A stretch of 9,336 bases of DNA, taken from Ferroglobus sp. GTDB taxonomy: Archaea > Halobacteriota > Archaeoglobi > Archaeoglobales > Archaeoglobaceae. The stretch covers positions 1-9,336 of the forward strand of contig WAJX01000098.1 of NCBI GenBank assembly GCA_015523665.1. Direction: 5' to 3'. The notes under the pieces were generated by a model, which ran no database searches, was not told the DNA's origin, and was given only the letters and a program-made list of their open reading frames with translations. Within the stretch, counting starts at the first letter, position 1, and the number at the start of each line of letters is the position of its first letter. This document shows, piece by piece, positions 1 to 7,915 of this stretch. Both the position numbers and the translations under genes were made by a program.

Positions 1-8
1 AATCTAAA

Positions 9-398
9 TATCAAGACTGGAGGTGGGAGTCACTCATTGATTAACTTACCTATGGAGATTGAGTATCTCCCGTTTCTTTTTCTTGTTTTTACTAATTCAA
101 AAACAGAGGGAAAGTATTTTGTATAAGCCTTTAAGTAGGGGAGCCATTTTGATGGCACAAACAATTTTTATATATAAACTACAAATCTAATTTTGTATTT
201 CGATAGAGCTGTTCTTTTAAGATTTCATTGCTACCCGTGGCTTAAGTTATCTCTAATAGCTTTCCTTATATCTTTGCTAACTTCGTCAATATTTCCAAGT
301 TTAAATATCTTTAATAAACCTTTTGTATTCGGGACAATTCAAAACAGTGCTAGGTATCAAGTATCCTTTCGAATATCATATACCTCCAGTCCTTCATA
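9..398. repeat. Long-range imperfect inverted repeat
   Basis: Positions 15-24 (GACTGGAGGT) are the exact reverse complement of 382-391. Reading outward, TATCAAGACTGGAGGT at 9-24 matches the complement of 382-398 (TATGAAGGACTGGAGGT) with one mismatch and one extra base. The arms enclose about 370 bases with no intact gene. They could be the ends of a small non-autonomous element, but no transposase or target duplication is visible and a chance origin is possible. Confidence 0.3.
54..90 (+). terminator. Rho-independent terminator candidate
   Basis: A 6-bp stem (GGAGAT at 54-59, ATCTCC at 65-70) with a 5-base loop is followed directly by a T-rich stretch running to about 90. This orientation would end a plus-strand transcript entering from the left of the window. 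The minus-strand reading has no T tail, so it does not serve herA. The stem is short and the T tract is interrupted by C and G, so the call is moderate. Confidence 0.45.
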
Positions 399-422
399 CT
401 TATTAGCATAAATATAAGTCAT
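179..422 (-). pseudogene. Possible decayed small reading frame
   Basis: Reading the minus strand from the ATG at 422-420 gives a coding-looking peptide that begins MTYIYANKYEGLEVYD. It is broken by two in-frame TGA codons (359-357 and 341-339) and then meets TAG at 233-231. A one-base frame change near 234-236 carries the reading on as NEILKEQLYRNTKLDL to a TAG at 181-179. The middle part (KLGNIDEVSKDIRKAIRDN) looks like real helical protein. I do not recognise a family. In DNA this AT-rich, three interruptions in about 80 codons is also close to chance, so this may be no gene at all. It sits just downstream of herA and overlaps one arm of a long-range inverted repeat. Confidence 0.22.
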
Positions 423-507
423 CAGACTTTTTTATAGGTTCAAGAGAATTGTAGTTTTTTCAACTTTGTTATCTGAATATACCCTTTGTATATTTTCACA
501 TCGTATT

Positions 508-2268
508 TTAGCCTTTTTTTTCTGATAGATGGTTTACTTCTAAAAATTCATTAGGTGTATTGAAAGCGGTTAGAAAGAGAGGGGTTCCAGCGAAAGATAG
601 AGGTGAAACAGGTCCTACAGTCATAAATGCATATTGCCGGGAAGAGATGTCAAAGGAACTATGAGGATCACGGAATGATTGATATAATTTAAGAGCGTTT
701 GGATCTCCTCCAATAATTTCTCTTAAAGCTTGAAATTCTGTCCCTAAGGCCAATCCAAAACCAAAGAAGAAAATCCTAAGCTGACCTATAATCTCTTTAT
801 GAAGACTTGATAATGTTTGACTGATAAACATCCAACCAAGACCATATTTTCTTGTAGTCCTTACAGCATCAAGTAAAGAAATTCGCACACTTTCTTGTTT
901 TTCGTTTTCTACTTTTTCACGTGGAGCTAATCTATGAGCTTCATCCAATATAACGAGTGTGTTTAAGGATCTGTTTTCTCTATAAGCCCTTTCAGCAGAA
1001 TAGGTTAACCCATCTAATAATCTTTTTATCACTAATGCTTGAATCGTATCATTCCAGAACAAGCCTGATGCCATTTCCCTTGACAAATCAATAATTACAA
1101 CGGGTCTATTTATTTCAAAAAGTGTATTTTGTGGAATTTCAAATGTTTTCTTTATTAAATCATCTACGCTTATGGCATTTTTTCTATCTTTTCTGAATAG
1201 TTCAGCCACAGGCGCCCAATAGCCAAAAAACTCATTTTTGTCTGCGCTCTCACAAGCCCGTTTAAACCTTTCTCTTGATCCTGCTGATTTGTATATGATT
1301 TCTTGAATACGAGGATCATTTAGGATCTCCCACGCTTTTTCAAATGATTCTCTTTTATAAAGTTCTTGTAATTTAATTTTCTTTTTAGGAAGTTCATCGC
1401 TTAAAACTTCAGAAGCAATTCTTCTATTTTCTCCTTTAGGAATCGTTAATCTTTCAAAAAAGGGTGATTCATATAGTATTTCGCTGAATAAATCCCATCT
1501 ATCCAATATCAGTTCTCTTACACTTTTGATTAGTACTTCTTTACCTAATACTGAAAGCACATTGTTCAAATTTAAAGGAAACCCTTCGGCCCTTAATTCT
1601 CCTCTTGCATCTTTGCTGAATTCACCTTGAGGATCTATCACAAATATTGCCATCTCTTTGTATCTTGCATAAGCAAGCAATATCATTTTAGCTAAAACAG
1701 ACTTACCTGAACCTGTCTTACCAAAAATACCTATATGATAGGCTTCGCCTGCTCCATATGGACCTGATGAAAAATGTTTGAACCATAAAGGAAGTTTAGG
1801 CGTGGAACCATAAACATGGCCCAAATAGAAAATTACTTCTTGATACATTTCTAAAAGTTTTTCTAATATCTCATCAGTAGCTAACTTAATAAATGTTCCT
1901 GTAGGTGGCACAGTGCCTAAGATGCTGGGTTCAAATCTATCTCCTTCATCAGCAAATACTGCACTTACAGTCATTTGTCCCAAATGGGTATCCTGTTCGC
2001 CACTTACTGGATTAACTTGTCCTCTTTGTCTTGCAAGAGAACGCATTGTAGGGTCTTCAAGCCATATATTTTTAAGTTGGACTTCCGTTATTTGTCCTAA
2101 AGCATAATGAGGTTTTCCATCTTGAGAAAATTCAAAAAATACAAGTTCTCCTACCAGTTTTTTCTTAACAGCAGTTCCCATAATATCCAAGGACAATTCT
2201 CCTGTGGAAGAGGGAGAACCAATTGTCCCTATTTTCTCTGCATTACTAATTAATTCTTCCATACTCAT
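508..2268 (-). CDS. herA: HerA-type hexameric DNA-translocating ATPase
   Basis: A 586-residue HerA/FtsK-superfamily P-loop ATPase (DUF87 type). HerA forms a hexameric ring that pumps double-stranded DNA and binds NurA to drive end resection. Visible parts: an N-terminal HAS-barrel-like region (about residues 20-130); Walker A GKTGSGKS at 183-190; the HerA signature FVIDPQGEF at 209-217; a helical insert (about 225-385); Walker B LVILDEAH at 438-445 (D442, E443); and TTRKYGLGWMFISQ at 471-484, which supplies the arginine-finger and Gln sensor region. It is somewhat longer than the roughly 500 residues usual for archaeal HerA. Its GGGAGG ribosome site lies in the last codons of nurA, 5 bases before the ATG, and the two genes are 2 bases apart, so they are translationally coupled. 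A second ATG two codons in is an alternative start. It is the last gene of the operon. Confidence 0.93.
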   Translation of the reverse strand: MSMEELISNAEKIGTIGSPSSTGELSLDIMGTAVKKKLVGELVFFEFSQDGKPHYALGQITEVQLKNIWLEDPTMRSLARQRGQVNPVSGEQDTHLGQMTVSAVFADEGDRFEPSILGTVPPTGTFIKLATDEILEKLLEMYQEVIFYLGHVYGSTPKLPLWFKHFSSGPYGAGEAYHIGIFGKTGSGKSVLAKMILLAYARYKEMAIFVIDPQGEFSKDARGELRAEGFPLNLNNVLSVLGKEVLIKSVRELILDRWDLFSEILYESPFFERLTIPKGENRRIASEVLSDELPKKKIKLQELYKRESFEKAWEILNDPRIQEIIYKSAGSRERFKRACESADKNEFFGYWAPVAELFRKDRKNAISVDDLIKKTFEIPQNTLFEINRPVVIIDLSREMASGLFWNDTIQALVIKRLLDGLTYSAERAYRENRSLNTLVILDEAHRLAPREKVENEKQESVRISLLDAVRTTRKYGLGWMFISQTLSSLHKEIIGQLRIFFFGFGLALGTEFQALREIIGGDPNALKLYQSFRDPHSSFDISSRQYAFMTVGPVSPLSFAGTPLFLTAFNTPNEFLEVNHLSEKKG

Positions 2269-2270
2269 AT

Positions 2271-3392
2271 TTACCTCCCACTTTCTGTCCTATATCCATG
2301 CATACTAAAAAATATTTCACCTATATCTCCTGTATGTAATTCTGTCATCTTTTTGGTAGCAGTTTGTCTGAAAGCCGGGATGGCTTTTCTCAGATGTTTA
2401 ACCATCCGGTCTGCTATATAAAGAGGATAGGGTTCAAGAATTCCTGGGGTTCCACATTGATATTTAAGTCCTTGAAGTAAAATAGCAATTCTTGAATTAT
2501 TAGTGGCTATAGAAGGGGCTATTTCTACTCTAAGTGCAGGTGTCCATTTGTGAGGTTTATAATACATAACATGCACTCTTCTTAATATATCATCGAATTC
2601 ACGATCTATATCACCCGTGGGAAGTTTTAAATGCCATGGTTGTAATGGAGGAGTTAAAGGTATTGGATGTGTAAATTCTCCCGGATATAAAATAGTGGTC
2701 AAAACAGCCCTATCATCATAGTGAGCAGGCCAACTGAATTTTTCACCTAATTCCCTTTTGGTGGTATATTTAGGAATTCCAGCCCATAGCTTATCGCTTC
2801 TTTTGGCTTCTAATATAGTTTGATAAGTAGTTAGAAACTCATCAAGTCTATCTATAACTTCTTTAGAAAGTTTAGTCCCTTTGGATTCAACTATTTTGTT
2901 AATAGCCTGGTTCATATAAATAAGAGGTGTTGTAAGTGAACCATCCAAAAAGACAATGTCATGCGGGGCTTTTACAGCAAGCTCAATTTCCATTTCCATC
3001 ATCAAACCTCTGATAATACTAGTGGATTCAGGATTATGTTTTTCAGGTCCAATAAAAACTCTATGGTGGGGTTTCTCCCAGTGTCTTTTTTCAGAAGGAG
3101 GAGTTAATCCTTCTATTGCTACTGCTGCACAGGCAACAAAATCAATGGATAGAAGCCTCTCTACAGCATAAGAACCATCTATTCCACAGGTAGTTGGAAT
3201 AGCAGGATAACCTACTTCGCTATCTCTTTTTAAAAATCCTTTGGTTAATAATTGATTTCGTATATCCTCTTTTTTTTTCTGGATTTCCTTAAAAGATTCA
3301 TACAGAGAACTTCCTATTTCTTCGCTTTTAGCAAGTATCTCTTCTACCAGAGCCTCAGGTAATTCTGAAAAAGGTTGTTCAATTTTTTCCAT
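2271..3392 (-). CDS. nurA: NurA-domain nuclease
   Basis: A 373-residue NurA-family nuclease, the partner of HerA. NurA proteins are Mn-dependent, RNase H-like dimers with 5'-3' exo- and endonuclease activity and sit at the mouth of the HerA ring. The family landmarks are present in order: GIDGS at 70-74 (metal ligand D72); an acidic helix with E133, E135 and E137; FLDGS at 148-152 (D150); DDRAVLTTIL at 226-235; and a C-terminal YPLYIADRM at 322-330 (Y322, D328). All expected acidic positions look intact. The ribosome site AAGGG is 7 bases before the ATG, and the gene starts 11 bases after the upstream ATPase gene. Pairing with herA on the same transcript strongly supports the assignment. A run of nine A bases (T at 3270-3278) encodes K39-K41, an early slippage-prone site. 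Confidence 0.9.
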   Translation of the reverse strand: MEKIEQPFSELPEALVEEILAKSEEIGSSLYESFKEIQKKKEDIRNQLLTKGFLKRDSEVGYPAIPTTCGIDGSYAVERLLSIDFVACAAVAIEGLTPPSEKRHWEKPHHRVFIGPEKHNPESTSIIRGLMMEMEIELAVKAPHDIVFLDGSLTTPLIYMNQAINKIVESKGTKLSKEVIDRLDEFLTTYQTILEAKRSDKLWAGIPKYTTKRELGEKFSWPAHYDDRAVLTTILYPGEFTHPIPLTPPLQPWHLKLPTGDIDREFDDILRRVHVMYYKPHKWTPALRVEIAPSIATNNSRIAILLQGLKYQCGTPGILEPYPLYIADRMVKHLRKAIPAFRQTATKKMTELHTGDIGEIFFSMHGYRTESGR

Positions 3393-3403
3393 CTTACAAC
3401 CCT

Positions 3404-6400
3404 TTATAGTTTAAAATTAACTGGATGTGCATAAAGTTTTCCTTCTTTCCAGAGTTTAATTGGATTTTGTATCTTTCTTACCCATGCTTTTTCCTTAGTG
3501 CCTGCATTAATAACTACAAAAAAGAAATATTTATCTCCTTCCTTTTTGTCATACAAACTTCTTGCGAATTCCCATTGTGTTCCAGTAACTTCTATTAACT
3601 CATCATTTTCATGCGTTTTTGTCTTGACTTCAATATATTGAATCTCTTCTTTATTCTTTTTAATAACGAAATCATATCCTTTTCCTTTATCTTGATATTT
3701 ATTTAGCCATACAATTTCAAACTCTTTGCTATCTGAAATTTTCACTTTAAAACCGTAATCAGTTTCAGATAGTTCACCATGATTTTGATATTCTTCTTTT
3801 AAAGTCTCAAAAACATATTTCTCTCCCCAGCTACCTATTGATTTAGTATCAATTTTTTTGGTCTTTTCACTTTGCTTTTCGTCTCTATTACTTTGATCTT
3901 TTTCATTTATAACTTCTTCTTGAACAAGAGATTTTGAGCCTTCTTGTTCTGTCAAATCAGAAATCGTTATTTTTTCTGGCTTATAATCCACTATTCTCTT
4001 AATGGCGTCTTCTGGTTCGCATTCAGGCGTCCAATCCTTTTCATCTCCTTCTTTTTGCGTTTCCTTTTTCATGTCTACATGAGAATTTTGTATCATTTGT
4101 TCTAATTGTTCAGGAGTTAGATTATGTTGCCTGCTTATTTCCAAAATTCTTTTATCTTGTTCTGGCAATTGATCAATGAGTTCAGGCTTGAAATTGAGAA
4201 CTTTTTGTAAAATATCTATATTTGTACTGTTTTTTATATACGAATCTGATAGTTCAGAAAAAGAAATTTCAGAAGTTCTCCGAAAGTTATTATTTTTATC
4301 TATTAACCAAGCATGTCCTTTTAGCGTTTTTAGAAACTTAGCCTCAAAATGACTATATCGCTCATAATAGTAAAACCAGCAGTATTCACCTTGAAAAAAG
4401 TTTCTTGCCTCCCAAGTATTTAAATTTTTAATACTGTCAAGTAAAAATTTCCAAAGCAGGTAAGATTTTTCCGGTGTAATGTTATTAATAAGATTGTCTA
4501 ACCCTTCATAATCATAATCTTTTTGATAAATATCGTAGGTGCATCCTTGAAACTCTCGTAATTTAGCCTTTTCTTGTTCAGTTAAATTACCAGAGATTTC
4601 AACCCTTCTTGGCTTATCTTCCACACCTACTTCTTTAAGGAATATATCCAATTCCTGTCCAAATTTTTTATAAAGTTCATCTGATACAAACCAAACAGTA
4701 TATCCCTCAAAATATTTAATTAAATTGTCATTCTTCAAATACACCTCTGAAGGTTTGCGTAAAGAAGATTCTCCAGTATCGCTTTTGACTGCATCAATAA
4801 AAGAAACGTTCGAAAGACGTTCTAATAGTTCTTTTTTATCTTTCTCTGGCAGTTTTTTATGTGCTTTCAAGAGTTTATTTAAGTCTTCAAAATATTCACT
4901 GTCTTTGGCGGGACTTTCAACTTGATATTTGGGAATAATAAATTCTTTTATTTCTGCAAATATATCAGGTTTTCTTAATCCTAATTCCTTTAAGAATTTT
5001 AAAGCATTTTCATTTTGTGTAAGACTACGCTTTACAGTTTTATATTTAGATTTTGTATCTCCTGGTAAATATACTTGGATTTCTCCATTTCCATTATAGG
5101 GAGAGATATGCTCACCATTTTCTAATCTAATAATTGGTTTGGTTCTCAAAATAACTTTTCGGGATGACCTTTCGCTCCATAAAGTTTGCTGGTCCAATAA
5201 TTTAGTATAAAAATCGATCATCCAATCGTCAGATTTTCTCTCCAAAAATTCAGCAGTTATTCTTCTTGCAAAACTTTCAAAATCAACTTCAGGAATATCA
5301 AGTTCTCTTATAAGATAATTTCTTAGTTCAGGGGTCTTATCTTGCGTGATATTTGTATCTAACCAATATTTTCTTTTAAAAAGCAGATGAATATCATCAC
5401 TATCCAAAAATTCTGTTAATTCTTTTCCTCGTGCTAATAAGACCTCATTTGCTTTTGCATATTTATTATCATGCGTAGGTAATAATTTATCCGTGGAGAG
5501 TTTCTCTTTGACTTTATCGTATATTACCGAATAAATCAGTTCCTTTTCTTTGTGCTCAGGTCTGATAGGTAAGATATTCAAAAAATTCACATCAAGATAA
5601 CCCAATTCTTTAATAATTAATAAACTTTCAGCTACCAGATTAGCTGTTTCTTCAAGAATTGCTCTGTTTTGTTCATCTTCCAAAGGAATATTTTCACGAT
5701 TGGGAGTTGTTTTGTATGGACCTTGAATTACAAAGTTTAGATAGGTAACTTTCTCTGTTGGAAAATACACAACCAACTTTGAATCAGGTTCTGGAATAAT
5801 GATTTCCTTGCCAGATTTGTCTTTACTTAATTTATAAGCCACTTCAACCTTCAAAGGCTTACCTTGAATTTCAATTGGCTTTTCAATTATTAAATATTGT
5901 TCAATTTTAGTTGAAGATTTTGCCGTTACTTTCCTGACATTATGTTGAATCTGAAAAATTTCTTTTAAGTAATGACCACTTTTGGAGGGTGTTCTCCATT
6001 GTATCCCCACAATATATCTTAAAAATAGCATTGTCTTTAAGCCGAGATTTTCTAACCGCTTTGAAGTAAGTTCAAAAATTTCTTCAGGAGAGCGGTTTCT
6101 ATGATTAAACGGCAACTTAATTAAAGTTCCATTTATTTTTTCACCATCCTCAATAGGTATAGGAACCACAAAATCTTCAATTTTTATTTTATATTCTCCA
6201 GAATAGATATAAGGTGTTTCAGTTATAGCAAATACAGATTTAAAACCGACACCAAATTTTCCTATCAAATTCAAATCATCTTTTTTCTTGGAAATGCCAA
6301 TTCCTGTAACACCATCTATATCATCAAGATCAAAATCTTTTCCAGTATGATAAAAATCTAATCTATTATCGAATAGTTCAAATCTTGCTTTACTTGTACG

Positions 6401-6568
6401 GTTAGCTAATTTGGCTGCATCTTCTGCGTTTTGTAATAATTCATAGATAAAATGAGAAGGATCGTTGTATAATCCAGCGAGTATTTCTTCAAAATCAAAT
6501 CTATTCTCTCTTGAACTTTCTACCCATCTTTTTCTCTTTTCTATCAATTCACTAAACTTACTATCCAT
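3404..6568 (-). CDS. Sacsin-like GHKL ATPase with C-terminal DUF3883 (NOV_C) domain
   Basis: A 1054-residue protein with an N-terminal Bergerat-fold ATPase of the sacsin/HSP90 type. The ATP-binding N box YELLQNAEDAA is at 42-52 (E43, N47), followed by DIDGVTGIGISKKKDD (83-98) and the glycine-rich lid IGKFGVGFKSVF (102-113). The sacsin-like element IQGPYKTTPNREN is at 281-293. A long central region has no family I recognise. A charged Lys/Glu linker (about 840-905) leads to a DUF3883/NOV_C domain (about 912-1040) with GEKYV (E916), GYDF (D966) and IEVKTK (E980, K982), the layout of a PD-(D/E)XK-like nuclease. The same two-ended architecture is known from the plant protein NO VEIN and from uncharacterised bacterial proteins in defence islands. 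It begins 4 bases after the druA-like stop without a well-spaced ribosome site, which suggests coupling. Role inferred: ATP-dependent sensor or scaffold with nuclease-like output. Its GC content is the lowest sampled (about 25-30%). Confidence 0.85.
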   Translation of the reverse strand: MDSKFSELIEKRKRWVESSRENRFDFEEILAGLYNDPSHFIYELLQNAEDAAKLANRTSKARFELFDNRLDFYHTGKDFDLDDIDGVTGIGISKKKDDLNLIGKFGVGFKSVFAITETPYIYSGEYKIKIEDFVVPIPIEDGEKINGTLIKLPFNHRNRSPEEIFELTSKRLENLGLKTMLFLRYIVGIQWRTPSKSGHYLKEIFQIQHNVRKVTAKSSTKIEQYLIIEKPIEIQGKPLKVEVAYKLSKDKSGKEIIIPEPDSKLVVYFPTEKVTYLNFVIQGPYKTTPNRENIPLEDEQNRAILEETANLVAESLLIIKELGYLDVNFLNILPIRPEHKEKELIYSVIYDKVKEKLSTDKLLPTHDNKYAKANEVLLARGKELTEFLDSDDIHLLFKRKYWLDTNITQDKTPELRNYLIRELDIPEVDFESFARRITAEFLERKSDDWMIDFYTKLLDQQTLWSERSSRKVILRTKPIIRLENGEHISPYNGNGEIQVYLPGDTKSKYKTVKRSLTQNENALKFLKELGLRKPDIFAEIKEFIIPKYQVESPAKDSEYFEDLNKLLKAHKKLPEKDKKELLERLSNVSFIDAVKSDTGESSLRKPSEVYLKNDNLIKYFEGYTVWFVSDELYKKFGQELDIFLKEVGVEDKPRRVEISGNLTEQEKAKLREFQGCTYDIYQKDYDYEGLDNLINNITPEKSYLLWKFLLDSIKNLNTWEARNFFQGEYCWFYYYERYSHFEAKFLKTLKGHAWLIDKNNNFRRTSEISFSELSDSYIKNSTNIDILQKVLNFKPELIDQLPEQDKRILEISRQHNLTPEQLEQMIQNSHVDMKKETQKEGDEKDWTPECEPEDAIKRIVDYKPEKITISDLTEQEGSKSLVQEEVINEKDQSNRDEKQSEKTKKIDTKSIGSWGEKYVFETLKEEYQNHGELSETDYGFKVKISDSKEFEIVWLNKYQDKGKGYDFVIKKNKEEIQYIEVKTKTHENDELIEVTGTQWEFARSLYDKKEGDKYFFFVVINAGTKEKAWVRKIQNPIKLWKEGKLYAHPVNFKL

Positions 6569-6572
6569 AACC

Positions 6573-7715
6573 TTATCCCGTTTGCTCTAAGGTCTTTTCA
6601 ACATTTTCAAAAAATTGTTCTGCTTTAAATTTTTTCCATTTCAGTTTCCGTTCTGCACGTGGTATCGCCCATCGTTTTTTCCAGTAATCAACCAATTTAT
6701 TAAATGGACGGTTTATATAAATAGGTTTTTCTTTTTTCTCTATTACCTCCTTAAGATTTTTAACAAGCGGAAATAGATAAAATTCTCTTTGAATACCATG
6801 ATATTCATAATATCGTATGTTAAGATATCTAAAAGCAATGCTTATGAGTTTAAGTTTCCTTGAAGGACCATGACCATAACCACGGGATGTATCAACACCT
6901 TTCTTAGCTAAGAATTCAAGTATTTCAAGATAAAGCGCTTCAGGGATATGAAAAGTTCCCGATCCTTTAGTATATCCTAAGCATTCAGCCACTATCTCGC
7001 CATTATATTTTAGACGATTATATAAGCTACTTCTCCCAAAAGCACTTGTGGTGGTAATAAACAATAAATCAGGTTCAATAATTCTACCCTTAAGAATAGT
7101 TTTAGAAGAATTGTATTTTTTTCTGTAAGTTTCTCTAATTTCATTTGCGGTCAAAGCAAGTGCAACCATTTTGCCACCTAAAATCTCATTATACGGCGGT
7201 AAAGCTCCCACCCTTTGAGCGTGCATAGATTTATTCACCCATAGATCTAATTCTTCTTTTGGAATTTCAAGATATCTATCCCTAACACTCATTTTTAAAA
7301 CAGGACTTTGTAGTAGTATTAAACCAAAAGGCATATCATGTGTCACATCCCATAAAAGAAATCTCATTTGACGTCCATAAGCGTGTTGATAAGGTATACT
7401 CCACCAGATTAGATTCCACCATCTGAATAGAATTTCTTCCAAACTTCCTGATAATACTTCTCTTAGTTCTAAAGAAATTTTATATGGATCAATATCTTTT
7501 CCATCTATACAGTATTTTTTCACCTTACTTAAGTTTTCCTGTAAAAATTTTTTGTGGATAGCAAGCTGTTCAAGCCTTGCTTTACGTTGAATCTGACGAT
7601 ATGTTGCTTTACTACACCCAGAAGGTCTCACATGAGGATTTATTTTAAAGCCCTGTTCTTTTAATACCTGAATAATCTTTCTTCTCAATTTTTTTTCTGA
7701 GTTATTTAATTTCAT
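6573..7715 (-). CDS. druA: DUF4338 family protein, Druantia DruA-like
   Basis: A 380-residue DUF4338 protein. The family includes DruA of the Druantia type I anti-phage system; its biochemical activity is not established. Conserved blocks seen: a basic N-terminal helix; WWNLIWWSIPY (99-109); YGRQMRFLLWD (113-123); VGALPPYNEILGGKMVA (169-185), which I take as the strongest signature; TTTSAFGRSSLYNRL (221-235); LGYTKGSGTFHI (246-257); and RGYGHGPSRK (278-287). Length fits the family. The start is supported by AAAAGGA placed 10 bases upstream. Unlike Druantia, no DruE helicase (DEAD box plus DUF1998) or DruB-D gene is near; the partners are a GHKL ATPase, NurA and HerA. The stop is TAA, 4 bases before the next gene. 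The gene symbol is by family similarity only. Confidence 0.82.
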   Translation of the reverse strand: MKLNNSEKKLRRKIIQVLKEQGFKINPHVRPSGCSKATYRQIQRKARLEQLAIHKKFLQENLSKVKKYCIDGKDIDPYKISLELREVLSGSLEEILFRWWNLIWWSIPYQHAYGRQMRFLLWDVTHDMPFGLILLQSPVLKMSVRDRYLEIPKEELDLWVNKSMHAQRVGALPPYNEILGGKMVALALTANEIRETYRKKYNSSKTILKGRIIEPDLLFITTTSAFGRSSLYNRLKYNGEIVAECLGYTKGSGTFHIPEALYLEILEFLAKKGVDTSRGYGHGPSRKLKLISIAFRYLNIRYYEYHGIQREFYLFPLVKNLKEVIEKKEKPIYINRPFNKLVDYWKKRWAIPRAERKLKWKKFKAEQFFENVEKTLEQTG

Positions 7716-7749
7716 TTCTTTTTATTCCTTTTTTAATCCTTAACCTCCA

Positions 7750-7896
7750 TTATCTTTCCACTTTATAAGCAGGAATTTTACCTTTTTGAAACATTTTATA
7801 AATGGAAGAAGTGCTTATCTGTAAATATTGTGTAATCTGTTCAAGGATTAACCATTTGTCCATTGCCGAATCTACATATTTCTTATTATCATTCAT
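7750..7896 (-). CDS. Small excisionase-type HTH protein, probably cut short by a stop codon
   Basis: An ATG-to-TAA frame of 48 codons. Its residues 15-48 (WLILEQITQYLQIS... through KGKIPAYKVER) match the winged HTH_17/excisionase (MerR-like) pattern: a first helix, then a 'vs..tIYk..k.GkIPa.Kv' recognition segment. The family normally continues 'GR-x-WRF'. Here the x codon is TAA (7752-7750), and the next in-frame codons read WRLRIKKGIKRNEIK, ending at TAA 7704-7702, inside the start of druA. The natural gene was therefore probably about 64 residues, overlapping druA by 14 bases, and a single substitution (for example CAA, GAA or AAA to TAA) removed the wing. The start lies in the loop of an 11-bp dyad and has no ribosome site, consistent with a leaderless transcript. 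Likely role: autoregulator of the defence operon. The gene is too short to be found by length filters. Confidence 0.62.
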   Translation of the reverse strand: MNDNKKYVDSAMDKWLILEQITQYLQISTSSIYKMFQKGKIPAYKVER

Positions 7897-7915
7897 TGTT
7901 AATAAATGATAATAA
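7883..7915. promoter_or_regulatory. 11-bp perfect dyad, candidate operator
   Basis: TTATTATCATT at 7883-7893 and AATGATAATAA at 7905-7915 are exact reverse complements, separated by 11 bases centred on 7899. The dyad covers the -10 hexamer and the expected transcription start, and the HTH start codon (7896-7894) lies in its spacer. This is the usual place for an autorepressor's operator. As RNA only part of it would be transcribed, so a DNA-binding role is more likely than a hairpin. AT-rich sequence raises the chance of coincidence. Confidence 0.55.

Noticed and set aside
143..156. Hairpin GCCAT-TTTG-ATGGC as a terminator
   Set aside because: Only a 5-bp stem, with the nearest T run several bases away on the plus strand and none on the minus strand.
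339..359. TGA codons read as tryptophan (recoded genetic code)
   Set aside because: The two TGA codons fall where Trp would look natural, but the long genes have no in-frame TGA across more than 2300 codons and use TGG for Trp, so recoding is not supported.
193..411. Plus-strand open frame of 72 codons (TTG start)
   Set aside because: Hydrophobic, low-complexity reading with no family pattern and no ribosome site; antisense to the decayed minus-strand frame.
476..494. AT-rich 7-bp hairpin after herA as operon terminator
   Set aside because: No T tract follows it on the minus strand, and the stem is almost pure A-T.
1913..2107. Plus-strand open frame inside herA
   Set aside because: Lies wholly antisense to a well-supported ATPase gene; composition is that of a shadow frame. 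The same holds for 2956-3171 (in nurA) and 4725-4925 (in the GHKL gene).
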